Assembly (NCBI RefSeq): GCF_008014675.1
Contig: NZ_VOXD01000023.1
Coordinates: 42,572-106,571, forward strand
Reading direction: 5' to 3'
Source of the DNA: Neolewinella aurantiaca
Lineage (GTDB): Bacteria; Bacteroidota; Bacteroidia; Chitinophagales; Saprospiraceae
Length of the DNA: 64,000 nucleotides
A program made the translations under genes and the position numbers. Below are positions 53,567 through 61,693 of this stretch, piece by piece. Within the stretch, counting starts at the first letter, position 1. Each line of letters opens with the position of its first letter. The notes beneath the pieces were generated by a model. The model was not told where the DNA came from. It did no database searches and worked only from the letters and a program-made list of their open reading frames with translations.

Positions 53567-53837
53567 TTATCGTAATTTGAGCGGGGCTAAGGTAGTCAAT
53601 TTGCACCTTAGACGTAAGGGTATAGGTTGGAGAAACAGCATTAGTGAGTTCCTGCCGCTGACTGAGTTGAAGAGTCATTCTACATAGTACTGGACATTTT
53701 TGTTTTTCCACCTCACCCTCCGCCCTCTCCAGCAAGGTTTGCTTCGCAGTACTTCGTGCTCGCCTAAGGCTCAGCGGAGAGGGAACCAAACCTCGAAGAA
53801 GCCGCGAAGCGAAATATCCAGTAGTATGGTCACTCTC
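53567..53837. other. Intergenic region with pseudoknot-like complementary segments
   Basis: Three short complementary pairs lie in parallel order: CCCTCTCC (53723-53730) with GGAGAGGG (53776-53783), AGGTTTG (53735-53741) with CAAACCT (53787-53793), and GCTTCGC (53741-53747) with GCGAAGC (53804-53810). That order would give a pseudoknot rather than a simple hairpin. No gene is seen. Confidence 0.4.
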
Positions 53838-55703
53838 TCACTCCGAGCCCAACATCTTCCCGTACCCCACAATGTGCTTGTAGCCTTCTTCCCGGACTAC
53901 CACTTCGAGATTGAATTTCTTTGCGATGTCAACCATTTCTTCAGCCTCCATGCTACCGCTGCTCAGCAGCGCACGACTGAGTTCTTTAAGGAACGTCATC
54001 TTGCCTACCAGTAATTCTTTCGTTTCCGAAACCATGCGGACCATCAGTTTTTCGATCTTCGAATCGGTAATGGAGTGCTTCATCTCCGCCGAAGGCAGGT
54101 CCAGATTCCATACGGACTGAAACTCATCATCAAAACCGTACCTGCGGACGAACTCGACGGCTATTTTGGTAGCTTCCTCACGGTCGTTTCGGCGGCCGAC
54201 GCTCGCATTTTCTTTCCCGAAAACAAGCTCTTCGGCAATACCGCCCGCGAGGTAAATGCGGATTTTATCGAGCATCGCCTTTTTAGTTACGTGAATCTGG
54301 TGGGGGAAGGTAAAGCCACCGGCGTAGCTGCTGGCGACTTTGCTCTTCAGTTGCAGCGGGGCCATCCCCGTCAGGGTCATGTACGCTACTGCGTGACCAC
54401 ATTCATGAACTGAGATATTGGCCACCGTATCGTGAAGGTTCGACTGGCGAATTTTGTCGATCCGGCCTACGTAAGGCACCTCAACGGTTTTGCCGCCGTA
54501 GTCGGCAATGATGACTTGTTTTTCACGGTCATAATCCACCTTTATGGTAGGCGCCGATGCCATTATGGCCGCGTACATAAACTTGCTCAGATTGGCCTCG
54601 AGAATATCGATTATCGAGCTGAATACCGGCCGGACGCCCTGCACAGGAAAGACGCCGTTTCGGTAAATCAGTTCGTTCACCGCCTTTCCAACTTCCAGAG
54701 TTATGCCTACTTTTTTCTTCATTCCTTCGGCAATCCGGTTTATTTCTTTCTGGATCAACCGCTCAAAATCCACCCTCCGCAGAGAGTTGTAAATCAGGTG
54801 AATATTACCGAATCTCGCCACTTGCTCGGGGCGGAATTTGAACGCCAGCGCGTTCTTTATATCCACCATAGTGATCTTTTTCGTGAAGGCGTGGTAGATA
54901 TCGGCGTCGATGTCCGCTTCGCTCGTTTGGTTGGCCATTTCGAAAGCCTCGTCAAGGTTTCCGGAGATGATGATCAGGGTTTTAGAGTGATCTACCGGTT
55001 CGTAGATGTTCTTATTCTCTTTGGCCTCCAGGATCATGGCGATCATCTGCTCCTCATCGAGGTCGACCAATTCGGAGATCTCCATATCCAGGCCGAGGTT
55101 AGACTTGAGCGAGATGGCGTCCCAGCTACTCAGTCCGTTGCTTTCACTCACTTCTTCCCCCTTCGCTTTGGCGCGGGCATTGCTCTTCTTCTTGCTGAAA
55201 AAGTCGAACAGGAAGGTGTCAAAATCTTCCTTCGACTTGCGGCTCAGGCGTCCATCACTCAGCAGTTCCCAAAAGTCGGTGTATTTGGTTTGCTGCAGTG
55301 GCTTTCCCTCGGGGTCCAGGGTGTTGAAGCGCTGAATTTCGTCGAAGAGGACAATCGCAGGTTTTTCGTCATGCAGCCCGTTCTGGCTCAATATCTGGGT
55401 AACGGTATTTACCCATCCTGTTTTTTCGCTGTTGTTCAATTCCACTTCCGTAAAGCGGTCCTGAAACTCCAGGAATTTGACCATTTTACGTACCAGGTCG
55501 GTTTTTCCGACCCCCGTCATGCCCCACAAATTGATAATAACCGGCCGGGTGAGAATGTCGGGCATCAGGTACCAAACCTGAAGATAATCGAGCACATCAT
55601 CGATGATGTTATCGATGCCGATAAACTCTTTTTTCAGATAGTCGCTACAAGCTTCGAGTCTGGCTTTCTTGGCTTTAATCTCAGCTTTGTCAATAGTAAT
55701 CAT
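53838..55703 (-). CDS. Clp-type AAA+ ATPase fused to FtsH-type M41 metallopeptidase
   Basis: This 621-residue protein has no membrane segment. Residues 25-375 form an AAA+ module of the ClpB/ClpC second-domain type: Walker A WGMTGVGKTDL (Lys67), Walker B IVLFDEIQRF (Asp121, Glu122), sensor LIIISGNLDEAF, arginine-finger context FRPEQVARFGN (Arg297) and the Clp D2 small domain (VFPVQGVRPVF). A charged insert sits at about 160-235. Residues 415-600 are an M41 peptidase: HECGH (433-437) and the third zinc ligand Asp507 in SVGRRNDREEAT, with AGGIAEELVFG between. FtsH itself has a classic AAA domain and two membrane helices, so this is a different, soluble unfoldase-protease. A soluble quality-control or regulated protease is the likely role. 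Confidence 0.9.
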   Translation of the reverse strand: MITIDKAEIKAKKARLEACSDYLKKEFIGIDNIIDDVLDYLQVWYLMPDILTRPVIINLWGMTGVGKTDLVRKMVKFLEFQDRFTEVELNNSEKTGWVNTVTQILSQNGLHDEKPAIVLFDEIQRFNTLDPEGKPLQQTKYTDFWELLSDGRLSRKSKEDFDTFLFDFFSKKKSNARAKAKGEEVSESNGLSSWDAISLKSNLGLDMEISELVDLDEEQMIAMILEAKENKNIYEPVDHSKTLIIISGNLDEAFEMANQTSEADIDADIYHAFTKKITMVDIKNALAFKFRPEQVARFGNIHLIYNSLRRVDFERLIQKEINRIAEGMKKKVGITLEVGKAVNELIYRNGVFPVQGVRPVFSSIIDILEANLSKFMYAAIMASAPTIKVDYDREKQVIIADYGGKTVEVPYVGRIDKIRQSNLHDTVANISVHECGHAVAYMTLTGMAPLQLKSKVASSYAGGFTFPHQIHVTKKAMLDKIRIYLAGGIAEELVFGKENASVGRRNDREEATKIAVEFVRRYGFDDEFQSVWNLDLPSAEMKHSITDSKIEKLMVRMVSETKELLVGKMTFLKELSRALLSSGSMEAEEMVDIAKKFNLEVVVREEGYKHIVGYGKMLGSE

Positions 55704-56105
55704 ATGGAGGTTTTAATGTGCGGATTCAGACAATATGAAGGCGGGGCCGCAGGTGCCGAATCGGGGATGAATGAGCAGGGGTTGGAGGGCTAAACAATAT
55801 AGATGCGTTGGTAGTTGCACACTAATGAAATGCCCTCGGTATTGGTTCCTGCGTTTTTGCGGTTACCTAATTGCCCCGGGCCGCCGCCCCTGCGGGGCGC
55901 GGGATATATAATTGCCTCGGCTACCCACAGGTGATTTTTGGCGACTGCTTTTATCATCTGGCCAAAATTTCACCTTTGATGACCGAGGTAACTCTAATAA
56001 TGGTACAAAAAAGCAGACATCGAGATGCAGGACCAACTTCAGTTGGCGCACAATTCACCTCGTTCTCCAATGCACTATGTACCTTTGTTCAAAATTTAAG
56101 CAAAG
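55704..56105. other. Intergenic region between the AAA+/M41 gene and aspartate kinase
   Basis: The divergent 402 bp contain a dispersed-motif copy (55739-55756, GGCGGGGCCGCAGGTGCC) about 36 bp upstream of the AAA+/M41 start, a GC-rich tract (about 55874-55905) and a TACCTTTGT box at 56080-56088 just before the aspartate kinase start. Short frames have no family features. Confidence 0.5.
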
Positions 56106-57410
56106 ATGCTAGCTCAGCCCCTGAATGTATTCAAATTCGGTGGCGCTTCTCTCAAAGATGCCGCCGCTATTCGTAACGTTGCCAATATTCTGAAAGCCTA
56201 TAAAGGCAAGCGGTTGGTCATAGTTGTTTCAGCAATGGGCAAAACGACCAATGCGCTGGAAGTGGTAGCCCGGGCTTACACCACGGGTGACACCGAGACC
56301 GCCCGCCGCAAACTCTCGGAACTCCACAACTCGACCATGACGACGGTGAAAGAACTCTTCGGCGATACGCCGGAAGAACTCGCTGCGTCTCTCAACGATC
56401 TTTTCGTCAGCGTGGAATGGGTCTTCGAGGACGAACCCAACGAAAGCTACGATTACGATTACGATCAGATTGTCTCGCTTGGCGAATTGGTTTCCAGTCA
56501 GGTAGTCGCGGCCTATCTCAAACATGAGGACTTGCCCACAAGCTGGCTCGATGCCCGCGACTGCATCATCACCGACAATACCTACCGCGAAGGCTGGGTA
56601 CAATGGCCTGAAACTCAATCCCGCATCTCCAATGCGGTACCACCTCTGCTCGACGAGGGCAACTTCGTCCTCACACAGGGATTCATCGGTTCTACGACGG
56701 AGAACTTCACGACAACTCTTGGCCGTGAAGGCTCAGATTACTCGGCCGCGATCTTCAGCTACTGCCTCGACGCCGAGGCGATGAGCATCTGGAAAGACGT
56801 GCCCGGCGTACTCACCGCCGATCCGCGCTTGTTCGAGAACGTCTCCAAAGTAGACCGCCTGAGCTATAAGGAGGCCATCGAGATGACGTACTACGGTGCC
56901 AGCATCATTCACCCAAAGACGATCAAACCGCTCCAGAACAAGAGTATCCCGCTGCATGTACGGAGCTTCATCGATCCACTGTCTCCCGGCACAGAAATCA
57001 CCAGCGAAGCTGGTGACACCTACCCGCCCATGGTTGCCGTTGAGAAAGAACAAGCGCTGGTCAACATATCTACCCGCGATTTCAGCTTCGTTGCCGAGCA
57101 CCACATCCGTGAGCTCTTCGAGCACATCACCACTACCCGCCTGCAGGTAAACATGATGCAGAACACGGCGATTTCCTTCAACGTCGTCGTCAACGACATC
57201 GACGACCGGGTCGAGCGCTTCTGCAAACTGATCGACAAGGACTTCAAGACCACCGTCGATCGTGACCTTGAGTTGATCACCGTACGCCACTACACCAACG
57301 AAGTGGCCGAAAGCATGCGCCGGGGCAAAGTACAATTGCTCGAAGGCCGGATGCCGCTCACCCTGCAGATGGTCGTGAAGGAGATTCCCGTCATCCGGAG
57401 GAAAAGGTAA
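56106..57410 (+). CDS. Aspartate kinase
   Basis: This 434-residue enzyme phosphorylates aspartate, the first step to lysine, threonine and methionine. Motifs are VFKFGGASLKDAAAIRNV (nucleotide site), VIVVSAMGKTTNALE, FITLGREGSDYSAAIFSYCL-like TTLGREGSDYSA, DVPGVLTADPRL and SYKEAIEMTYYGASIIHPKTI. A C-terminal ACT-type regulatory region is at about 310-430. It lacks a homoserine dehydrogenase domain, so it is monofunctional. It is monocistronic and followed by a tandem repeat array. Confidence 0.93.
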   Translation: MLAQPLNVFKFGGASLKDAAAIRNVANILKAYKGKRLVIVVSAMGKTTNALEVVARAYTTGDTETARRKLSELHNSTMTTVKELFGDTPEELAASLNDLFVSVEWVFEDEPNESYDYDYDQIVSLGELVSSQVVAAYLKHEDLPTSWLDARDCIITDNTYREGWVQWPETQSRISNAVPPLLDEGNFVLTQGFIGSTTENFTTTLGREGSDYSAAIFSYCLDAEAMSIWKDVPGVLTADPRLFENVSKVDRLSYKEAIEMTYYGASIIHPKTIKPLQNKSIPLHVRSFIDPLSPGTEITSEAGDTYPPMVAVEKEQALVNISTRDFSFVAEHHIRELFEHITTTRLQVNMMQNTAISFNVVVNDIDDRVERFCKLIDKDFKTTVDRDLELITVRHYTNEVAESMRRGKVQLLEGRMPLTLQMVVKEIPVIRRKR

Positions 57411-58845
57411 AACTGGAAGCAGGGCGAGTTAGCCACGGTCGAATCGCTCTCCGAGCGACGAGCAGCAGTCTAAAGACTGCCGAACAGTACTGACGGCAGC
57501 CTTCAGGCTGCTATTTTCCAGGCTTGAACCCGAACGATTGACGGAGAACAAATTTGATCGCGTTGGCCTGATTCTTTTTTACGCTAAAGCACGACGAGCA
57601 GCAGTCCAAAGACTGCTGAAGGACTGTTCGGCAGCCTTCAGGCTGCTATTTCCCAGGCTGGGGCCCGAACGATTGACGGAGGACCGATTTGACCGCGTTG
57701 ACCTGATTCTTTTTTACGCTAAAGCAAGACGAGCAGCAGTCTAAAGACTGCCGAACAGTACTGACGGCAGCCTTCAGGCTGCTATTTTCCGGGCTGGAGC
57801 TCGAACGATTGACGGAGAACAAATTTGATCACGTTGACCTGATCGTTTTTTACGATAAAGCACGATGAGCAGCAGTCTAAATACTGCTCAAGAACTGTTC
57901 AGCAGCCTTCAGGCTGCTTTTTCCCGGGCTGGAGCCCGAACGATTGACGGAGAACAAATTTGATCGCGTTGACCTGATCGTTTTTCACGATAAAGCACGA
58001 CGAGCAGCAGTCTAAAGACTGCCGAACAGTACTGACGGCAGCCTTCAGGCTGCTTTTTTCCGGGCTGGGGCCCGAACGATTGACGGAGAACAAATTTGAT
58101 CACGTTGACCTGATCGTTTTTTACGATAAAGCATGACGAGCAGCAGTCTAAAGACTGCCGAACAGTACTTACGGCTGCCTTCAGCATACTATTTTCCGGG
58201 CTGGGGCCCCAACGATTTAGGAAGGACCGATTTGATCGCATTGACCTGATCGTTTTCACGATAAAGCACGACGAGCAGCAGTCTAAAGACTGCCGAAGTA
58301 CTGTACGGCAGCCTTCAGGCTGCTATTTCCCGGGCTGGGGCCCGAACGATTGACGGAGGACCGATTTGATCGCGTTGACCTGATTCTTTTTCACGATAAA
58401 GCACGACGAGCAGCAGTCTAAAGACTGCCGAAGTACTGTACAGCAGCCTTCAGGCTGCTATTCTCCGGGCTGGGGCCCGAACGATTGACGGAGAACAAAT
58501 TTGACCGCGTTCACCTAGTCGTTTTTACGATAAAGCACGACGAGCAGCAGTCCAAAGACTGCTGAAGGACTGTTCGGCAGCCTTCAGGCTGCTATTTTCC
58601 GGGCTGGAGCCCGAACGATTGACGGAGAACAAATTTGATCGCGTTCACCTGATCGTTTTTCACGATAAAGCACGACGAGCAGCAGTCTAAAGACTGCCGA
58701 ACAGTACTTACGGTCCGTGGACCGGTTTCAACCCGAGGCTGCTTCCACCGGGGCGACCTTTAAAACCTATTTTGCACCTGCGGCCGCGCCCCCGAAGACT
58801 TCTTGACGTTCTCGGCATTCATGCCTTCGCTGAACAAAGCCAGGA
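57411..58845. other. 1.4-kb non-coding region filled by a tandem repeat array
   Basis: Apart from about 45 bp at the left and 130 bp at the right, the region is the 135-bp tandem array. The right part has a dispersed-motif copy (TGCACCTGCGGCCGCGCC, 58773-58790). Open frames in the array only reflect its periodicity. Confidence 0.8.
57458..58712. repeat. Tandem array of ten about 135-bp units with conserved hairpins
   Basis: The block ACGAGCAGCAGTCTAAAGAC begins at 57458, 57594, 57729, 57865, 58000, 58136, 58271, 58406, 58540 and 58675, a steady period of 134-136 bp; the last unit is cut short. Each unit carries stem-loops GCAGTCT-AA-AGACTGC, GCAGCC-TTCA-GGCTGC and often GGGCT-GG-AGCCC, then GAACGATTGACGGAGAACAA and an A/T-rich stretch with TTTTT. 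Changes often keep pairing (for example CAGTCCAAAGACTG with a wobble). The array resembles clustered REP/BIME-type elements. No cas gene is near and the units are not repeat-spacer, so it is not CRISPR. Confidence 0.9.
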
Positions 58846-59097
58846 TCAGGCCTGCTCCAGCTCCTCGCCTGTTTTTCGGTTTTTCCACCACAAAATTGCG
58901 ATGGTACCGATCAGGATATACGGCATGCCGAGCATGTAAAGAATACCGTTGTTGAGTCCTTTACCTTCGGTACCACCGTTAGCAAGGTTGGTTTCGGCCG
59001 TAGCACGACACATCGGGCATTGCGCCAGCAGTTCGCTTCCGAGACCGGAAACAAGCAAAATCATTACAACGGTAAGAATCAGCATTGACTTTTTCAT
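58846..59097 (-). CDS. Small membrane protein with CPMC motif, oxidase-assembly cluster
   Basis: This 83-residue protein has a signal-like N-terminal helix, then CPMCRATAE and a second membrane helix (ILYMLGMPYILIGTIAILWW) with a charged tail. Short proteins of this kind follow DUF420 and SCO genes in Bacteroidota cytochrome-oxidase clusters. The CxxC pair may bind copper or heme or be redox-active; that is inference. It is the last gene of a three-gene minus-strand operon. Confidence 0.75.
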   Translation of the reverse strand: MKKSMLILTVVMILLVSGLGSELLAQCPMCRATAETNLANGGTEGKGLNNGILYMLGMPYILIGTIAILWWKNRKTGEELEQA

Positions 59098-59118
59098 GGC
59101 TCTGTATTTTTTACGCTT

Positions 59119-59712
59119 CTAAGGATAGTACACGCGCAGCATTAAGTAAACCACCGGTCCGGTGACCGCAACGTACAGCCAGAGCGGCCAGACGATGCGT
59201 GCCATTTTACGGTGCAGATCGTACTTCCCTACCAGTGCACGCAGGGTGGTGAGAAGAATAAACGGCAAAAGAACACCCGCAAGGATGATATGTGAGAACA
59301 AGATAAGCAGGTAAACCGGTCGAATGCCGGCTACGGCCGCGGTTTCTGTGGCCGAAAGCAAGCGGTCATGGTTAATGTCTCCGAAAACAACCTCGGGAGT
59401 AGTAAAGTGGTACACAACGTAGCACAGCAGGAACATAACCGAAAGCCCCAGGGCGACCGCGTTTGCGTTGCGGTGAGCAACAACCTTCTTCTGCTTGATA
59501 AAATACAACGAAAAGAGAAGCGCAACAGCGGTCAGTGCGTTCAGGATGGCGTTAACAGCCGGCAGGAAACCGACGTCCCAGCCTTCAGGAACGGGAAGTT
59601 TGTACTGTCGCATTGCGCCCACAAGCAGTAATACGACTACGGAGACGACCCAGATGACAATTTTCAGGGTTTTCTCGCTGTTGGGGTAAGTTTTCAGTTG
59701 GGGGTAAGCCAT
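59119..59712 (-). CDS. DUF420 membrane protein (CtaM-like, cytochrome oxidase assembly)
   Basis: This 197-residue protein has five predicted membrane helices with the DUF420 pattern (FLPAVNAILNALTAVALLFS, VYHFTTPEVVFG, SHIILAGVLLPFILLT, HRKMARIVWPLWLYVAVTG). DUF420/CtaM proteins take part in heme-copper oxidase maturation in Bacilli; in Bacteroidota they sit beside SCO and oxidase genes. Conserved His residues in HIILAG and HRKMAR fit a heme or copper role. It lies 2 bp downstream of the SCO-like gene. Confidence 0.85.
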   Translation of the reverse strand: MAYPQLKTYPNSEKTLKIVIWVVSVVVLLLVGAMRQYKLPVPEGWDVGFLPAVNAILNALTAVALLFSLYFIKQKKVVAHRNANAVALGLSVMFLLCYVVYHFTTPEVVFGDINHDRLLSATETAAVAGIRPVYLLILFSHIILAGVLLPFILLTTLRALVGKYDLHRKMARIVWPLWLYVAVTGPVVYLMLRVYYP

Positions 59713-59714
59713 AG

Positions 59715-60359
59715 CTATAATTCTTTAGATCGGTCCAAAATCAGGTCGCGGCGAACAGGAAGAGGAATGATTACAGAAATGAGTTGTACCAGGCCGATGG
59801 TTTCATTGCGGCTGCTCAGATCATAATGCTTCACGATAGTCAGTGAGCTGTCCACCAGGGCAACAATGGGCGCCTCGCCGGGCATATTCCCTCCCGTCAG
59901 TGGCAATTTGAAATCGCGGGCAGACTGAGCAAAAGCCGCATCATCCGTTGCCAGAAAGTTAATCATGTCCGTATCCGGGAGGTTGTACTGATCGGCAAAC
60001 TGCGCTGCGGTTGCCGCAGCATTCTCTCCCTTCACGAAGTTTGTAAAGTAAAGGTTCGGGCTGTCCTCGAACTGTGTGTACAGGCTGTCCAGCATCATAC
60101 CGTACTGCTTAATGGTAACGGGCTTTCGGGGATCGAGCCAGCTCACTACCGTCATCGCGCCACGGTAGGTAGTGGGGTGCTCACCACGGACAGAAGTAAA
60201 AGCCCCCAGGTCGGGCATCTTACCGAAGTCGCTCTGTGTCTCGATAGCAGCTTTGCGGTACGCAAAGCCCTTCTCCAAATAGTAGTAAGAAACAAGCGGC
60301 AGTCCGATCAGTAAGAACAGCACAACGATTACCCCAAGGGATTGCTTTACTTTAGCCAT
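59715..60359 (-). CDS. SCO1/SenC-like protein lacking the copper-binding cysteines
   Basis: The ATG at 60359 gives 214 residues with one N-terminal membrane helix (LGVIVVLFLLIGLPLVSYYY). The rest is a thioredoxin-like fold in the place of SCO1, a copper chaperone for the CuA site of cytochrome oxidase. The protein contains no cysteine at all, so the CxxxC copper motif expected near TVVSWLDPRKPVT is missing. It may be a structural or regulatory relative, or a SCO-like thioredoxin that has lost copper binding. It is first in the operon with DUF420 and the CPMC protein. Confidence 0.75.
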   Translation of the reverse strand: MAKVKQSLGVIVVLFLLIGLPLVSYYYLEKGFAYRKAAIETQSDFGKMPDLGAFTSVRGEHPTTYRGAMTVVSWLDPRKPVTIKQYGMMLDSLYTQFEDSPNLYFTNFVKGENAAATAAQFADQYNLPDTDMINFLATDDAAFAQSARDFKLPLTGGNMPGEAPIVALVDSSLTIVKHYDLSSRNETIGLVQLISVIIPLPVRRDLILDRSKEL

Positions 60360-60376
60360 TTTATCATTTAGTTGGT

Positions 60377-60385
60377 GCAAAGGTA
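60377..60385 (-). promoter_or_regulatory. Bacteroidota -7 box of the oxidase-assembly operon
   Basis: TACCTTTGC on the minus strand is a full TAnnTTTGC match, 18 bp before the ATG at 60359. This gives a very short leader. No TTG at a -33 distance is seen. Confidence 0.45.
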
Positions 60386-60490
60386 AGCACGCTCGCTGCG
60401 CTTTGTTCAGAATGACACACATTTTGACGCAGGAGTGATCGCACGATTCTTCGGCACTTATGTTGTAGCTTAGGCCTCAACTACTATTCT

Positions 60491-61042
60491 ATGTCCCGCT
60501 TCCTACTGGTTTTGCTCCCCCTCGTTGCCCTGATCACCCTTGCCGCAGACCTTCCCCCTGCTGATCCGTTCGACACGATGATGGACGTGGTCACCCACAA
60601 ACGCTGTATGAACTGCCATCCCTCGGGCAACAAACCACGCCAGGGAGAAGACAGCCACCTGCACTATTTCAACGTGCAGCGCGGACCAGACGACCATGGC
60701 GTTGCCGCCGTACAATGCGGCACTTGCCACCAATCGAAAAACAACGATTACTCCGGTGTACCCGGAGCTCCCCACTGGGGCCTCGCTCCGCTAAGCATGG
60801 CCTGGGAAGGCCTCAGCCGGGCCGAAATTGCCCGCGTCATCCTCGATCCCGAGAAAAACGGAGGCAAGAATCTCGAAGAAATCGTTAAACACATGACTGA
60901 AGACGAACTCGTACTTTGGGCCTTCGAACCGGGAGTGGACAATGAAGGTATTGCCCGCGAAAAGCCACCGGTCTCCGAAGCGGATTTCAAAGCCGCCGTA
61001 AAAGCATGGGCCGCGAACGGAGCCCCCATCCCGAACGATTGA
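60491..61042 (+). CDS. Exported diheme cytochrome c of the dehydrogenase cluster
   Basis: This 183-residue protein has a signal peptide (LLVLLPLVALITLAAD) and two heme-binding motifs CMNCH (39-43) and CGTCH (76-80). The spacing and the C-terminal helix (FKAAVKAWAANGAPIP) fit a periplasmic electron acceptor. It lies directly before the [2Fe-2S] and molybdopterin subunit genes, so it should take electrons from that dehydrogenase and pass them to the respiratory chain. Confidence 0.9.
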   Translation: MSRFLLVLLPLVALITLAADLPPADPFDTMMDVVTHKRCMNCHPSGNKPRQGEDSHLHYFNVQRGPDDHGVAAVQCGTCHQSKNNDYSGVPGAPHWGLAPLSMAWEGLSRAEIARVILDPEKNGGKNLEEIVKHMTEDELVLWAFEPGVDNEGIAREKPPVSEADFKAAVKAWAANGAPIPND

Positions 61043-61124
61043 ACCCTCTTCGGTAAACCAAAGTTACTGTCAGCGCCTGCCTTCCGGCTAAACCCGAAGC
61101 GGTCAGAATTAAACCAAACAGCTT

Positions 61125-61583
61125 ATGCCAACCAACTTCAACCTAAACGGTAAACCGGCCTCCACCAACGCAGACCCCGACTCTCCCCTTCTCTGGGTCA
61201 TCCGGGACGAAATAGGCCTGAAGGGCACCAAATTCGGCTGCGGCAAAGCCGCCTGCGGCGCCTGCACCCTTCACGTGAACGGTAAAGCAGTGCGGTCCTG
61301 CTCCTACGCCGTTAAGTTCGTTGAAGGCAAAGAGGTCACCACCATCGAAGGCCTCGGCACCGAGGACAATCTTCACCCTGTTCAACAGGCCTGGAAAGAA
61401 GAAATTGTGCCGCAGTGCGGCTACTGCCAGCCCGGTTTTATGATGGCTACCGCCGCGATGCTCAAGGAAATCCCTAACCCTACGGATGAGGATATCGACA
61501 GCAATATCGTTAACGTTTGCCGCTGCGGAACCTATTACCGGATGCGCAAGGCTATTCATCGTGCGGCACACCTTAGTAAGTGA
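61125..61583 (+). CDS. [2Fe-2S] subunit of a molybdopterin dehydrogenase
   Basis: This 152-residue protein has the plant-type ferredoxin cluster (Cys39, 44, 47, 59 in FGCGKAACGACTLH and RSCSY) and the second [2Fe-2S] helical domain (Cys98, 101, 132, 134 in QCGYCQPG and CRCGTYYR). It matches the small subunit of xanthine oxidase-family enzymes such as isoquinoline 1-oxidoreductase (IorA type). It lies between the cytochrome and the large subunit. Its lack of a signal peptide agrees with co-export with the Tat-type large subunit. Confidence 0.95.
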   Translation: MPTNFNLNGKPASTNADPDSPLLWVIRDEIGLKGTKFGCGKAACGACTLHVNGKAVRSCSYAVKFVEGKEVTTIEGLGTEDNLHPVQQAWKEEIVPQCGYCQPGFMMATAAMLKEIPNPTDEDIDSNIVNVCRCGTYYRMRKAIHRAAHLSK

Positions 61584-61693
61584 ATCGCAGGAGGAGTGGA
61601 TGACTCAGAAACTTCCTCACCAGATGAACGCAGCAAACGGAAACAGCGGTAGAATCCCGGCAACTCATAAAATCAATATTAAAACCAGCCCTT

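Noticed and set aside
52142..53575. Long open frame (477 codons) on the plus strand
   Set aside because: It lies wholly antisense to recQ, whose helicase motifs are unmistakable; the antisense frame has no family features.
54432..55793. Long open frame (453 codons) on the plus strand
   Set aside because: It is antisense to the AAA+/M41 gene with intact Walker and HECGH motifs; a shadow from codon bias.
57458..58712. CRISPR array
   Set aside because: Units are about 135 bp and similar along their whole length, with no alternating repeat/spacer pattern and no cas genes nearby.
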